Shown: positions 1 through 8,051, numbered from the stretch's first letter. The stretch: 20,739 bases of DNA from Lachnospiraceae bacterium (GCA_900769115.1 CAAGFJ010000001.1:1-20739), one strand, 5' to 3'. Numbers and translations: made by a program. The notes: a model not told the origin generated them from the sequence alone.

Positions 1-189
1 ATATATACATTCAAGAATCCATATCCGCTTTTTATGTGAGTTAGCATATTATTAGGAGCATTAGTGTCTGCTGCGTGCGAGTCGTAATGCGAATGTGCCT
101 GCGGCAACATGACACCACCCAAAGCCGGGTTCATACACTTCTGACATGCGCGTCCGTCCGTCATTTACGCTGTGCAAGGGTAAACGGAA
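1..189. other. Left-edge intergenic stretch, no gene recognised
   Basis: This is the region downstream of pheT. No reading frame here resembles a protein; the frames that run into pheT on the opposite strand are shadows. Positions about 61-180 look richer in GC than the flanking AT-rich bases and contain several short self-complementary words, such as ACCC/GGGT around 115-130. No hairpin followed by a T run was found, so the pheT terminator is either weak or lies beyond the window. Confidence 0.5.
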
Positions 190-2613
190 TTATGCTCTTA
201 ATTCAATACCCATCTGACGAAGGGCCTCTAACACCTTCTCAACAGCCTTATCTACTTCCGCAGACTCTAAGTTACGGTCTTTTGCGCGGAAGATTAGGGA
301 GAATGCCACAGACTTCTTGCCTGCCCCGACCTGCTCGCCTTCATATACATCAAAAAGTTCACAGCTTTCTAATATCTTGCCCGCGTTTTTCTTGATGACA
401 TGCTCGATCTGTCCTACAAACAATCCCTTATCCATTACCATTGACAGATCTCTGGTACTGGCTGGGAACTTAGCAATGCCCTCATACTTACGATCAAAAT
501 TAGCAAGCATGGTGATCACTTCCATATTCAGAACAGCAACATATGCTTCCGTTTTCAGATTATAATTATCACCTACTTCCGGATGAATCTGTCCAATGAA
601 ACCTAAATCCAATTTACCCTTCTGAATACGTGCCTGACGTCCTGGATGTAAATATGGAATATCATCAGACGGCTCACACTCTGCTCCGGTTACACCCAAT
701 TTATCAAAAATCTCTTCTACAACACCTTTCATATCAAAGAAATCGCCTAAACCATACATACCAAGCGTCAATCGCATCTTCTCATCTGGTAACTCAGTAA
801 GTGGCAATGCCTTTGGCAGATAAATGTTACCAAGCTCATATAATCTGGCAACTTTATTTCTTCTGTTATAGTTGGTTGCAAGAGATGTCAGCATACCATT
901 TAAGGAAACAGTTCTCATAATAGAGAAATCCTCTCCTAACGGATTGGCAATTACAATTGCCTGACGTTCTACTGCATCTTCCGGTAATAATAATTTATCA
1001 AATACCTTAGGACTTTCAAATGAATAAGTCATTCCGCCTGAGAAACCATTTCTTTCACAGATTTCTCTTGCAATATCCTGTACACGTTGATCAAACGGTT
1101 TTTTACCAACTGTCGCCTCTCCTTTTGGAAGCGAAACAGGAATATTATCATAACCATAGAATCTGGCTACCTCTTCTGCAATATCTGCTGCACAGTTCAG
1201 ATCCTGACGGAAAGTTGGAATTGTTAATGTATTATCCTGTTCATTGTATACCAGCTCCAGCTTTGTAAGGTAGGTAAGCATCTCCTCCCTGGAAATATCC
1301 GTACCCAATAATTTGTTATAACGATCCGGCTCGAACTCTAATACTTTCTCTTTCACTGGTTCCGGATAAATGTCAACTACACCGCCAACAACATCACCGC
1401 ATCCCATCTCTTCTACTAACTGGCAGGCACGATTGATCGCTTCCATTGCTGTATTTGGATCTAATCCCTTCGTGAACTTGAAAGATGCATCCGTTTGTAA
1501 ACCGATTCTCTTAGATGCCAGACGGATATTCGTTCCATCAAAGCAGGCAGCTTCAAATAATACAGTTTTTACATTATCAGTGATCATGGAATTCTCTCCA
1601 CCCATAATACCGGCAATACCAACTTCCTTTTCACCATCACAGATCATTAAAATATTAGAATCCATTTTACGTTCCTGACCATCTAATGTAACAAATGTAT
1701 CACCATCATTTGCACGTTTTACAATAATTTCATGGTTTGCAATCGTATCCAGATCATATGCATGCATCGGCTGACCATATTCTTCCATAATGTAATTGGT
1801 AATATCTACCAGATTATTGATAGAACGAATTCCCATTGCCTTTAAACGATCCTGCATCCACTTTGGAGATGGACCAATCTTGATATTCTCTACTACTCTT
1901 GCACAGTAACGGGAACAAAGGTCGTGATCCCTTACGGTAACCTTAACAAAATCATTGACATCTTTGTCATTCGCCTTCACGGTTACAACTGGTGGATAGA
2001 ATGGCTTACGGAATGTTGCAGCAACCTCTCTTGCCATACCGATCATAGAGAAACAATCCACACGATTTGAGGTGATCTCATATTCCACAACCGTATCATC
2101 TAAGCCTAATGCATGTACGGCATCATCTCCCGGCTTAACAGGTGAACCTTCTGGAAATACATACACACCATCTTCCGGTGCTTCTGGATAGAAGTCTCTG
2201 GAAGAACCTAACTCCTCGATTCCACACATCATGCCATTACTCTCTACACCACGAAGCTTACCCTTCTTGATTCTGATTCCATCCGGATATTCATTGTCAT
2301 CCCCATGTGCAGCAGCAACCTTACCGCCATCTAATACCAATGGGATCATATCGCCTACTTTCACGTTCTTTGCTCCGGTTACGATCTGAAGAGATTCCTC
2401 TCCCACATTTACCTGGCAGACTACTAACTTGTCTGCATCCGGATGCTTCTCCATTGTCTCGATCCGTCCAACTACAATCTTCTCTAAGTTCTTATCCTTC
2501 TTCTCATAACCCTCAACATGAGAACCTGATAATGTCATTTTATCTACAAATTCCTGTACGTCCACGTCAAGATCCGGAACATACGCTTTCATCCATGATA
2601 TTGGTGTATTCAT
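190..2613 (-). CDS. pheT: Phenylalanine--tRNA ligase beta subunit
   Basis: This is the beta chain of the cytoplasmic alpha2-beta2 enzyme that charges tRNA-Phe. The 807 residues match the family's usual length. Domains in order: an N-terminal OB-fold tRNA-binding domain (about 40-153), B3/B4 editing domain (about 215-390), B5 (about 415-480), a class II-like core without catalytic motifs (about 490-680), and a C-terminal ferredoxin-fold anticodon-binding domain (about 710-803) opening with FPASTRDLSMV. The ATG is preceded by GAAAGGAAATGAATT, a reasonable ribosome binding site. It lies downstream of pheS on the same strand and should share the T-box-controlled transcript. A 298-bp repeat-filled gap separates the two genes, where overlap or a short spacer is usual. 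The identity is not in doubt. Confidence 0.98.
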   Translation of the reverse strand: MNTPISWMKAYVPDLDVDVQEFVDKMTLSGSHVEGYEKKDKNLEKIVVGRIETMEKHPDADKLVVCQVNVGEESLQIVTGAKNVKVGDMIPLVLDGGKVAAAHGDDNEYPDGIRIKKGKLRGVESNGMMCGIEELGSSRDFYPEAPEDGVYVFPEGSPVKPGDDAVHALGLDDTVVEYEITSNRVDCFSMIGMAREVAATFRKPFYPPVVTVKANDKDVNDFVKVTVRDHDLCSRYCARVVENIKIGPSPKWMQDRLKAMGIRSINNLVDITNYIMEEYGQPMHAYDLDTIANHEIIVKRANDGDTFVTLDGQERKMDSNILMICDGEKEVGIAGIMGGENSMITDNVKTVLFEAACFDGTNIRLASKRIGLQTDASFKFTKGLDPNTAMEAINRACQLVEEMGCGDVVGGVVDIYPEPVKEKVLEFEPDRYNKLLGTDISREEMLTYLTKLELVYNEQDNTLTIPTFRQDLNCAADIAEEVARFYGYDNIPVSLPKGEATVGKKPFDQRVQDIAREICERNGFSGGMTYSFESPKVFDKLLLPEDAVERQAIVIANPLGEDFSIMRTVSLNGMLTSLATNYNRRNKVARLYELGNIYLPKALPLTELPDEKMRLTLGMYGLGDFFDMKGVVEEIFDKLGVTGAECEPSDDIPYLHPGRQARIQKGKLDLGFIGQIHPEVGDNYNLKTEAYVAVLNMEVITMLANFDRKYEGIAKFPASTRDLSMVMDKGLFVGQIEHVIKKNAGKILESCELFDVYEGEQVGAGKKSVAFSLIFRAKDRNLESAEVDKAVEKVLEALRQMGIELRA

Positions 2614-2647
2614 AATTCATTTCCTTTCTTTCACTTCTATATTAACC

Positions 2648-2820
2648 GCAATGCTATTCTCGATACCTTTTGGTATCTCTCTATTGCTCCCTCGCAATGC
2701 TATTCTTGATACCTTCGGCTTCTCTCTATTGCTCCCTCGCAATGCTATTCTCGATGCCTTCGGCTTCTCTCTATTGCTCCCTCGCAATGCTAATCTTGAT
2801 ACCTTCGGTATCTCGATTTC
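2648..2820. repeat. 45-bp tandem repeat array between pheS and pheT
   Basis: Three units start at 2648 (46 bp), 2694 (45 bp) and 2739 (45 bp), and a shorter diverged fourth runs from 2784 to about 2820. Each unit contains two inverted repeats. One is ATTGC-6 nt-GCAAT. The other is GATACC-TTTT-GGTATC in unit 1 and GATACC-TTC-GGTATC in unit 4, with imperfect versions in units 2 and 3. The transcript can therefore form a row of small hairpins. Because 45 is a multiple of three, frames stay open through the array on both strands, which creates spurious repetitive peptides. No function is recognised. Confidence 0.9.
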
Positions 2821-2837
2821 CGTGCTTCGCACTATAC

Positions 2838-2898
2838 ACCAGAAATCTTCCTCGCCGGAAGCCAGGCAAGCCTGCCTCCGCCTCTAAGATTTCTAGTG
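2838..2898. repeat. Large imperfect hairpin after pheS
   Basis: The arms CACCAGAAATCTT (2838-2850) and AAGATTTCTAGTG (2886-2898) pair over 13 positions with one G-U wobble. A GC-rich interior adds further pairing, including AGGCA-AGCC-TGCCT at 2865-2878. A smaller GTGC-TTC-GCAC hairpin precedes it at 2822-2832. The element starts 18 bp after the pheS stop. It is too large, and lacks a T run, for an ordinary intrinsic terminator, so a palindromic intergenic element or an RNA-processing structure is more likely. Confidence 0.7.
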
Positions 2899-2915
2899 TG
2901 CATTGCTCGGCTTCG

Positions 2916-3935
2916 CTAAAATTGTCCTAAAAATCTTGCATCATTTTCATAGAGGAGTCTCATATCATCAATCTCATACTTTAACAATGTAATTCTCTCT
3001 AATCCAATACCAAATGCAAATCCCTGGTATTCCTTTGGATCAATGCCACACATCTCCAATACATGCGGATGAACCATGCCACATCCGAGAATCTCGATCC
3101 AGCCGCTTCCCTTACACATACGGCATCCTTTACCACCACACTTGAAGCAGGTGATGTCTACCTCGGCCGAAGGCTCTGTAAACGGGAAATGGTGTGGACG
3201 GAACTTAACCTGTGTCTTCTCACCAAAGAACTCTCTCGCAAACTGTGCCAACGTTCCCTTAAGATCTGCCATGGTAATATTCTTATCTACAACCAATCCC
3301 TCTACCTGATGAAAAGACGGAGAATGCGTTGCATCTACTTCATCTGCACGAAACACACGACCCGCAGAAAGAATACGGATTGGGAGCTTACCCTGCTCCA
3401 TAATTCTTGCCTGTACCGGTGAAGTCTGTGTTCTTAACAGAATATCCTTTGTAATATAGAAAGTATCCTGCTCATCCTTTGCCGGATGGTTTGCCGGGAT
3501 ATTCAAAAGTTCAAAGTTATACTTGTCATATTCCACTTCAGGACCTTCTACTACTTCATAGCCCATACCAATAAATACGCGTTCCAGATCTTCTAATGCA
3601 ATCTGATTCGGATGTCTGTGACCTCTCATATTCTTCTTACCCGGAAGAGTTACATCAATAGTCTCTCTCTTCATCTTCTCGGTACGAAGCATACGTGAGA
3701 TCTTAGTCTTCTCCTCTTCTAACTTCTCCTCGATTGCCGTTCTTGCCTCATTGACCATCTGACCAACCATTGGTCTCTCTTCTGCAGGAACATCCTTCAT
3801 CGACTTAAGAACCGCTGTCAGTTCTCCCTTTTTACCAAGAACCGCAACCTTAATGTCATTTAAGCTGTCTAAGTCTTTTGCACTGTCAATTTTTGCAAGT
3901 GCTTCTGCCTTGATTGCTTCTAATTTCTCTTTCAT
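2916..3935 (-). CDS. pheS: Phenylalanine--tRNA ligase alpha subunit
   Basis: This is the catalytic alpha chain of phenylalanyl-tRNA synthetase. The 339 residues match the family. The N-terminal ~90 residues form the tRNA-binding coiled coil; the rest is the class II catalytic core. Recognisable elements are FRADEVDATHSPSFHQVEG (motif 2 region), FRPHHFPFTEPSAEVD, the CxxCGGxGCxxC cluster followed by GSGWIEILGCGMVHP seen in Gram-positive PheS, and FAFGIGLERI (motif 3). The residue equivalent to E. coli Ala294 in FAFG is Ala. AAAAGGAG sits 7 nt before the ATG. Expression is probably set by the upstream T-box leader in response to uncharged tRNA-Phe. Confidence 0.98.
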   Translation of the reverse strand: MKEKLEAIKAEALAKIDSAKDLDSLNDIKVAVLGKKGELTAVLKSMKDVPAEERPMVGQMVNEARTAIEEKLEEEKTKISRMLRTEKMKRETIDVTLPGKKNMRGHRHPNQIALEDLERVFIGMGYEVVEGPEVEYDKYNFELLNIPANHPAKDEQDTFYITKDILLRTQTSPVQARIMEQGKLPIRILSAGRVFRADEVDATHSPSFHQVEGLVVDKNITMADLKGTLAQFAREFFGEKTQVKFRPHHFPFTEPSAEVDITCFKCGGKGCRMCKGSGWIEILGCGMVHPHVLEMCGIDPKEYQGFAFGIGLERITLLKYEIDDMRLLYENDARFLGQF

Positions 3936-3989
3936 GATTTATCTCCTTTTCTTAATTTGCTTTTCTTTCTATAAATATTGGTAGAATAG

Positions 3990-4024
3990 AAAAAAGCCAA
4001 CTCATCCCAAGGGACGAATTGACT
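3990..4024 (-). terminator. T-box intrinsic terminator of the pheST leader
   Basis: Read on the minus strand, a 14-bp stem (arms 4011-4024 and 3995-4008, several G-U pairs) with a 2-nt loop is followed by a run of six T. This is the terminator that competes with the T-box antiterminator when charged tRNA is plentiful. Confidence 0.92.
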
Positions 4025-4311
4025 CGCGTTACCACCCATATTCCAGAATATACATCTATTATACTCTGACACTCATTATGTTATAACGTCCATAACCCGT
4101 TGAAGTCTACCAAGATATCTTGCATCTCTTCAATCTTCAAAACTCCGGTGTGAAATTCAAATCAAATGTGAACTAAAAGAAGCTTCCAGCCAACGACTTC
4201 CTCTCTCTGTTAGAACATAGGATTCTCTTGCACCATCATTGTCTCTTCCATATATCCAACCGCCATTGTATGATCTGTATTCCTTTTACCTGAAATCATA
4301 AAACGGTTATC
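3990..4311 (-). promoter_or_regulatory. T-box riboswitch (tRNA-Phe) leader of pheST
   Basis: The minus strand carries the diagnostic T-box sequence GGGTGGTAACGCG (4025-4037) just before the terminator stem. Upstream is a Stem I with the CAGAGAG bulge region, an apical-loop segment like that of other T-boxes (GTTGGCTGG) and the specifier-side segment GAATTTCACACCGGAG. In that segment the codon TTC (4152-4154) sits where the specifier is expected and reads Phe, agreeing with the downstream pheS. In the family, uncharged cognate tRNA pairs with the specifier and the T-box and stabilises the antiterminator. Stem I details were read by eye, not folded. Confidence 0.93.
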
Positions 4312-4315
4312 GTCC

Positions 4316-5239
4316 TTATTTTAACATCTTTTTCACTCGTGTCAAGTATCCTTCGGATAATAAATAATTAATTACAGCTCCGATAAAGATCGAATACATA
4401 CAAAAATATAACCACAACATAGCAATAACAATTCCTGCTAATGATCCATACATCAAAGACAGACTTGGAAAATAATCAATATAGATCACAACCACCCGGG
4501 AAATTACCAGCCATGCCACTGCTGCAAAAGCTGCTCCTGGCATCTGTTGCCGAATTCTCACCCCTAAATTAACCTTCTCTTCCTTCCCGATAGGCAATCC
4601 AAAACCACCCGGCAATATAACATACATCATAAGAAGAAACGCATAGAATAACAACCATCCTATCACGTACCTTATCAGCAATAAAACCGTACGCATGGCA
4701 GACTCAATCTCAAAAGCTCCCTTAATATATTCCTGATAATAATGACTAACTGTTACATATCCACACATTGCAATTACAAATAACAAAATAAACAAGATTG
4801 TATAGACAATCGCAATACACCTTGATACTAACCAGTTACTATTATCCTGCCTTAACTGATACATGGAATTAAATCCATCCATTAACGCTGCAATTCCCTT
4901 TGATGCAGACCACAGCATAGCAATTGCAGAAACTGAGATTACTGTCTTGCCTGCTCTTGAATACAAATCCGCAATTATATCCTGCACATAACCAATCAGA
5001 TCGTCTGGTATGAACTGCATCATCAGATGCAACACATCCTGCTGTGTAAGGGGCAGATATGTTGTAACTGCCAATATTAGCGAAATAATCGGCACAATGG
5101 AAAGCAGAATGAAAAATGCCGCCTGCGCCGCACATGCTGCTGTATAATTATCGCTGATCTTCTCACCAAACTTATAGACAAAACTTATTATTAACTTAAG
5201 TCTCTCCCTTTTTCCTTTCTTTCCGGACTTTTTCATCAT
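4316..5239 (-). CDS. YihY/BrkB-family inner membrane protein
   Basis: A polytopic membrane protein of about 307 residues, the usual length for the YihY/BrkB family (once thought to be RNase BN). A basic N terminus precedes hydrophobic segments at about 36-60, 98-118, 140-162, 185-210, 235-253 and 262-292. Family-like stretches are AAFFILLSIVPIISL and the C-terminal YGSLAGIVIAMLWLYF. The molecular role of the family is not settled. Two ATGs are adjacent; GGGAG favours the second (5236) by spacing, so the protein may be 306 residues. Its start is only 10 bp after the stop of the SpoIID-domain gene, so the two are probably co-transcribed. The last codons appear to double as the pheST promoter. 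Confidence 0.9.
   Translation of the reverse strand: MMKKSGKKGKRERLKLIISFVYKFGEKISDNYTAACAAQAAFFILLSIVPIISLILAVTTYLPLTQQDVLHLMMQFIPDDLIGYVQDIIADLYSRAGKTVISVSAIAMLWSASKGIAALMDGFNSMYQLRQDNSNWLVSRCIAIVYTILFILLFVIAMCGYVTVSHYYQEYIKGAFEIESAMRTVLLLIRYVIGWLLFYAFLLMMYVILPGGFGLPIGKEEKVNLGVRIRQQMPGAAFAAVAWLVISRVVVIYIDYFPSLSLMYGSLAGIVIAMLWLYFCMYSIFIGAVINYLLSEGYLTRVKKMLK
4318..4345 (-). promoter_or_regulatory. Candidate pheST promoter inside the YihY gene end
   Basis: On the minus strand, TTGACA (4340-4345) and TAAAAT (4318-4323) are separated by 16 bp. They match the sigma-A consensus at six and five of six positions. The -35 box lies in the Leu-Thr codons near the YihY C terminus and the -10 touches its stop codon. 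Transcription would start near 4311, at the beginning of the T-box leader. Confidence 0.7.
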
Positions 5240-5249
5240 AATCTCCCAT

Positions 5250-7532
5250 TTATTTTCCCATCAATTCATACATATCTTTCAATTCAACAGCCGTATAATA
5301 ATGTCGGATAATATCACCTGCCGTATATCCAAGCTTTGCCATATCATTCGCTCCATTCTGGCTCAATCCTACACCATGACCGAATCCGCCGCCACGTATA
5401 GTAAAACCGTTACTATCATCTACATAAAAGTAAGCACTCGGTAATGATGTCCAACCTTTAACTGTAGATCCATCCTGTTTCCGAATTGTTACATTCTCCG
5501 GGCACAACAATGCTCTTGCGTTAGATTGTCCTTTGACCAATATCGTCTCAGCTGTTCCCGTAATTACCATCTCTTCTATAATTCCACTCGCTCCTCGCTT
5601 TGTTACTTCAATACTTACAAGATCACCTATCGTATTGATTGATTTTTTCTCATATTCTCCGTTCGCATTCATTGCTAATATATTCTCAGGCATCGCCTTA
5701 ATACGATCATATAAATGATTATTAATTGCCTCCGTTATCTTCTCCTTGGTAAATCCTACACTCCAACGGAAAAACGGCTCATCCTGTTCAATAAATCCGG
5801 TTCCCAATCCGCCGTCAATAAACTTGCGGAAACTGTCTTCATTTTCCAGATTCGCCATATCGTTTAATTCTGTTTCCATCGTATCTAACAGATATGGTTC
5901 CTGGTTACCACCCCATACCGCACTATTATTACTTGTTGTACCACAGGATGTCGAAAAGAAGAATGCTTCAATCACCTCATTATCATAACACGGAACAATA
6001 CCATAAGTATCATCTACTGCATAATTAGCCTTCGGGTCTTCCACCACATTGTTATATACCTGACTGGAAATACTGTCATCTAAATGTGCGCCATACTGTA
6101 CATATGTATCATTTTCCATCTGCCGGTATGCATATGCTCTTGCGCAGATTGCCTGCGCCTTAAGTGCTTCTGTCTCATAAGTGACTGGCATCTCACTCGG
6201 AACAACACCATATAGATATTCCTCCACCGGCAATTCATTGACTACTAACACACCCTTGTCATCTCTGGTCAATTCAATCGTACCACGGTATGATGGATTA
6301 CCACTCTGCCGTTTAATTGAAGTAATGGTGATTCTTCCATCCTCCTTCTTAGACTTAATCTTGGCAGCACCATTCTTTAACTGTTCACTTCCATTTCGAA
6401 AAGATACTTTATCTCCTGCCGCATGTTCTTCCATCTGATCTCCATATGTAATCGTATAATCTGTATCTGAAGTCACCGACACCTCACCCTGATAATAATC
6501 CGTATATTCTGTATTACTGATCAATACCCGAATATTCTTAGCATAAATATCCTCCGTGATCAATGCTGCTTCTAACATGTTATCCTTCACATATAGTGAT
6601 ATCTTGTCATATCCAATCAACGTACCAGCAGACTGCATTGCTTTAAAAGTACCATTCACCTTATACACATTGAATGCATCTGACAAATAGACCGGATTTT
6701 CCTGTCCTTCTAACGTGATCACTCCATCTGCACACGCAGTTACCTTCGCATCAATCAGATCTGCAGTATGATCCGTAACCGAAACCACCCCTTTATTGGA
6801 TAATGCAATATCACACAGAAATCCCTCTGCCGGAATGTTCTCTGCTATCTCCTTACTTGCCGCAAATCTCTTGGCAGAACTATCTACATAAGCAAGCACT
6901 ATATATTTGCCGTCCTCCTCTGTCACCTTTGAAAGATATGCATTCTGTATCGTAATCTGATCCTTGCTCTCTCCCTGACACAAGATAATCTCATTGTTAG
7001 AGACATACACCCGAACCACTTTACCTACATAGGCACTATCTAATCCATAATCTTTTTCCATATAATAGTCCCCATTATTGGTACTGACCACTTCATAGGC
7101 GACCCCATCAATTACCTTGTTCACTGCATTATCAATCTCATATATGTATAAATTCTCACTTGACAGACGATCTAACTCCAACACCTGAATCAACGTATCA
7201 TATAACTTCTCAAACTGTTTCGTCGTTAACGGAAGAAATCCCGGTCTCTTCTCCAAAGATATATTGACCTGATCCGGTGAAACATCCGCCTGTTTCAGCA
7301 ACTGCCTTGCCTGCGCCACTGTAAACAAAGAACCTAAACGATCCGTATATTCATAATCATTCACTCCTAAATAACTGATCAGACGGTTAGCCTCCCGATT
7401 CGGCATAAACTGATTCGTCATTGTCTGATAAAATCCCAGCTTAATCAATACCCCGCCCACTATACCTAGCAATGCCAGAATACTGATACATATCCATAAT
7501 CCTGAATGCTTCTTTTTCTTATTCTTATTCAT
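5250..7532 (-). CDS. SpoIID/LytB-domain cell-wall protein
   Basis: A membrane-anchored extracytoplasmic protein of about 760 residues. A Lys-rich N terminus is followed by one transmembrane helix (about 11-34), a region of about 370 residues that I do not recognise, and a C-terminal SpoIID domain (about 415-745). The domain shows VPSEMP with the Glu (about 447) matching the catalytic Glu of SpoIID lytic transglycosylases, EALKAQAICARAYA, STSCGTTSNN, and GGGFGHGVGLSQNGA. SpoIID cleaves denuded glycan strands during engulfment. This protein is roughly twice as long as SpoIID, so the substrate and stage are uncertain and wall remodelling outside sporulation is possible. I chose the ATG at 7532, with AGGAAGGA upstream; an in-frame ATG at 7586 would add 18 residues before the basic segment. 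It pairs with the YihY gene. Confidence 0.9.
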   Translation of the reverse strand: MNKNKKKKHSGLWICISILALLGIVGGVLIKLGFYQTMTNQFMPNREANRLISYLGVNDYEYTDRLGSLFTVAQARQLLKQADVSPDQVNISLEKRPGFLPLTTKQFEKLYDTLIQVLELDRLSSENLYIYEIDNAVNKVIDGVAYEVVSTNNGDYYMEKDYGLDSAYVGKVVRVYVSNNEIILCQGESKDQITIQNAYLSKVTEEDGKYIVLAYVDSSAKRFAASKEIAENIPAEGFLCDIALSNKGVVSVTDHTADLIDAKVTACADGVITLEGQENPVYLSDAFNVYKVNGTFKAMQSAGTLIGYDKISLYVKDNMLEAALITEDIYAKNIRVLISNTEYTDYYQGEVSVTSDTDYTITYGDQMEEHAAGDKVSFRNGSEQLKNGAAKIKSKKEDGRITITSIKRQSGNPSYRGTIELTRDDKGVLVVNELPVEEYLYGVVPSEMPVTYETEALKAQAICARAYAYRQMENDTYVQYGAHLDDSISSQVYNNVVEDPKANYAVDDTYGIVPCYDNEVIEAFFFSTSCGTTSNNSAVWGGNQEPYLLDTMETELNDMANLENEDSFRKFIDGGLGTGFIEQDEPFFRWSVGFTKEKITEAINNHLYDRIKAMPENILAMNANGEYEKKSINTIGDLVSIEVTKRGASGIIEEMVITGTAETILVKGQSNARALLCPENVTIRKQDGSTVKGWTSLPSAYFYVDDSNGFTIRGGGFGHGVGLSQNGANDMAKLGYTAGDIIRHYYTAVELKDMYELMGK

Positions 7533-7576
7533 TCCGCTTAATTCCTTCCTGCCCCGATCTAAGTCTAAACATACAA

Positions 7577-7627
7577 GAAGCAGCACCTAGACGTATGCTA
7601 ATGCGATCCGTCGACCAATGCTGCTTC
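7577..7627. repeat. Inverted repeat in the SpoIID-gene leader
   Basis: GAAGCAGCA (7577-7585) and TGCTGCTTC (7619-7627) are perfect 9-bp arms around a 33-nt loop. The pair lies 45 bp upstream of the SpoIID-domain gene start and could form a stem in its leader RNA or flank a binding site. There is no T run on either side. Confidence 0.6.
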
Positions 7628-7717
7628 GTTCTCTTTCGTACCTATGTAAACTCCTTTGTGCCTATATAAACTCTTATGTACCTTCTATCTTACGTAAAAG
7701 CCATCTTTCGTAAACTT

Positions 7718-7747
7718 ATTATAAAGCAGAACAACCGGGAATGTCGT
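7718..7747 (-). promoter_or_regulatory. Candidate promoter of the SpoIID-yihY pair
   Basis: On the minus strand a perfect TATAAT (7718-7723) has ACGACA (7742-7747) 18 bp upstream, matching the -35 consensus at four positions. The transcript would start near 7711 and carry a leader of about 180 nt containing the 20-bp repeats and the inverted repeat. Confidence 0.45.
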
Positions 7748-7977
7748 TTCCTGCATTTTGAGTCCTAGCCACGCTAGGTGGGCTACTTCACATATACTTC
7801 TGCCTTCCCATCGAAGCAGGCTTGACATCGGTCTATAAATATTAGTGTCCCATAAAAATAAATGTAGGTTCAAAATAACAGGAGTTGTCGTGCACCCCAG
7901 AAGTTCTACGATATTACTATTCCGTAAATCTAGATAAATTATACACCACTTGTATAAAAAACACAAGAAAATATTCC

Positions 7978-8006
7978 TTGAATTTTATGATTGTATCAAG
8001 TATGAT
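7978..8006 (+). promoter_or_regulatory. Promoter of pfp
   Basis: TTGAAT (7978-7983), a 17-bp spacer and TATGAT (8001-8006) make a good sigma-A-type promoter. It would start transcription near 8013, about 40 nt before the ATG. AGGAG at 8041-8045 is the ribosome binding site. Confidence 0.75.
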
Positions 8007-8051
8007 AGATTGCAGAATCTGGTTACACATTGCAGATAAAAGGAGAAAATT

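Larger units (their letters stand above)
7587..8051. other. Divergent intergenic region between the SpoIID-domain gene and pfp
   Basis: No credible gene is seen in these 465 bp. The region holds the second arm of the 9-bp inverted repeat, two adjacent 20-bp direct repeats (7641-7660 and 7661-7680, 16 of 20 identical) with weaker similarity continuing to about 7720, a CCTAGC-CAC-GCTAGG hairpin (7764-7778), and candidate promoters for both neighbours. The stretch 7780-7960 has no recognisable content beyond an AT-rich flank before pfp. Confidence 0.6.

Noticed and set aside
75..395. 106-codon plus-strand frame at the left edge
   Set aside because: Two thirds of it lies antisense to pheT and its composition is that of a shadow frame.
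2648..2820. CRISPR-like array
   Set aside because: The units are contiguous 45-bp repeats with no unique spacers and no cas genes nearby.
2617..2832. 71-codon minus-strand frame encoding a 15-residue repeat (GTG start) ending beside the pheT ribosome binding site
   Set aside because: It is the translation of the 45-bp tandem array; frames also stay open on the plus strand, there is no good ribosome binding site, and the peptide resembles nothing known.
7533..7586. Upstream ATG adding 18 residues to the SpoIID-domain protein
   Set aside because: The extension is mildly hydrophobic and precedes the basic N-terminal segment; AGGAAGGA fits the ATG at 7532 better.
7840..7860. Shared word GTGTCCCATAAA at about 7844 and 20583 as possible insertion-sequence ends
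   Set aside because: The match is only about 12 bases, in the same orientation, with no transposase remnant or target duplication.
7685..7966. 93-codon minus-strand frame in the intergenic region
   Set aside because: It has no convincing ribosome binding site, no protein-like composition, and overlaps the candidate promoter.
7700..8050. Known c-di-GMP or other riboswitch in the 465-bp intergenic region
   Set aside because: No conserved core of a class I can recall was seen; only simple repeats and hairpins.
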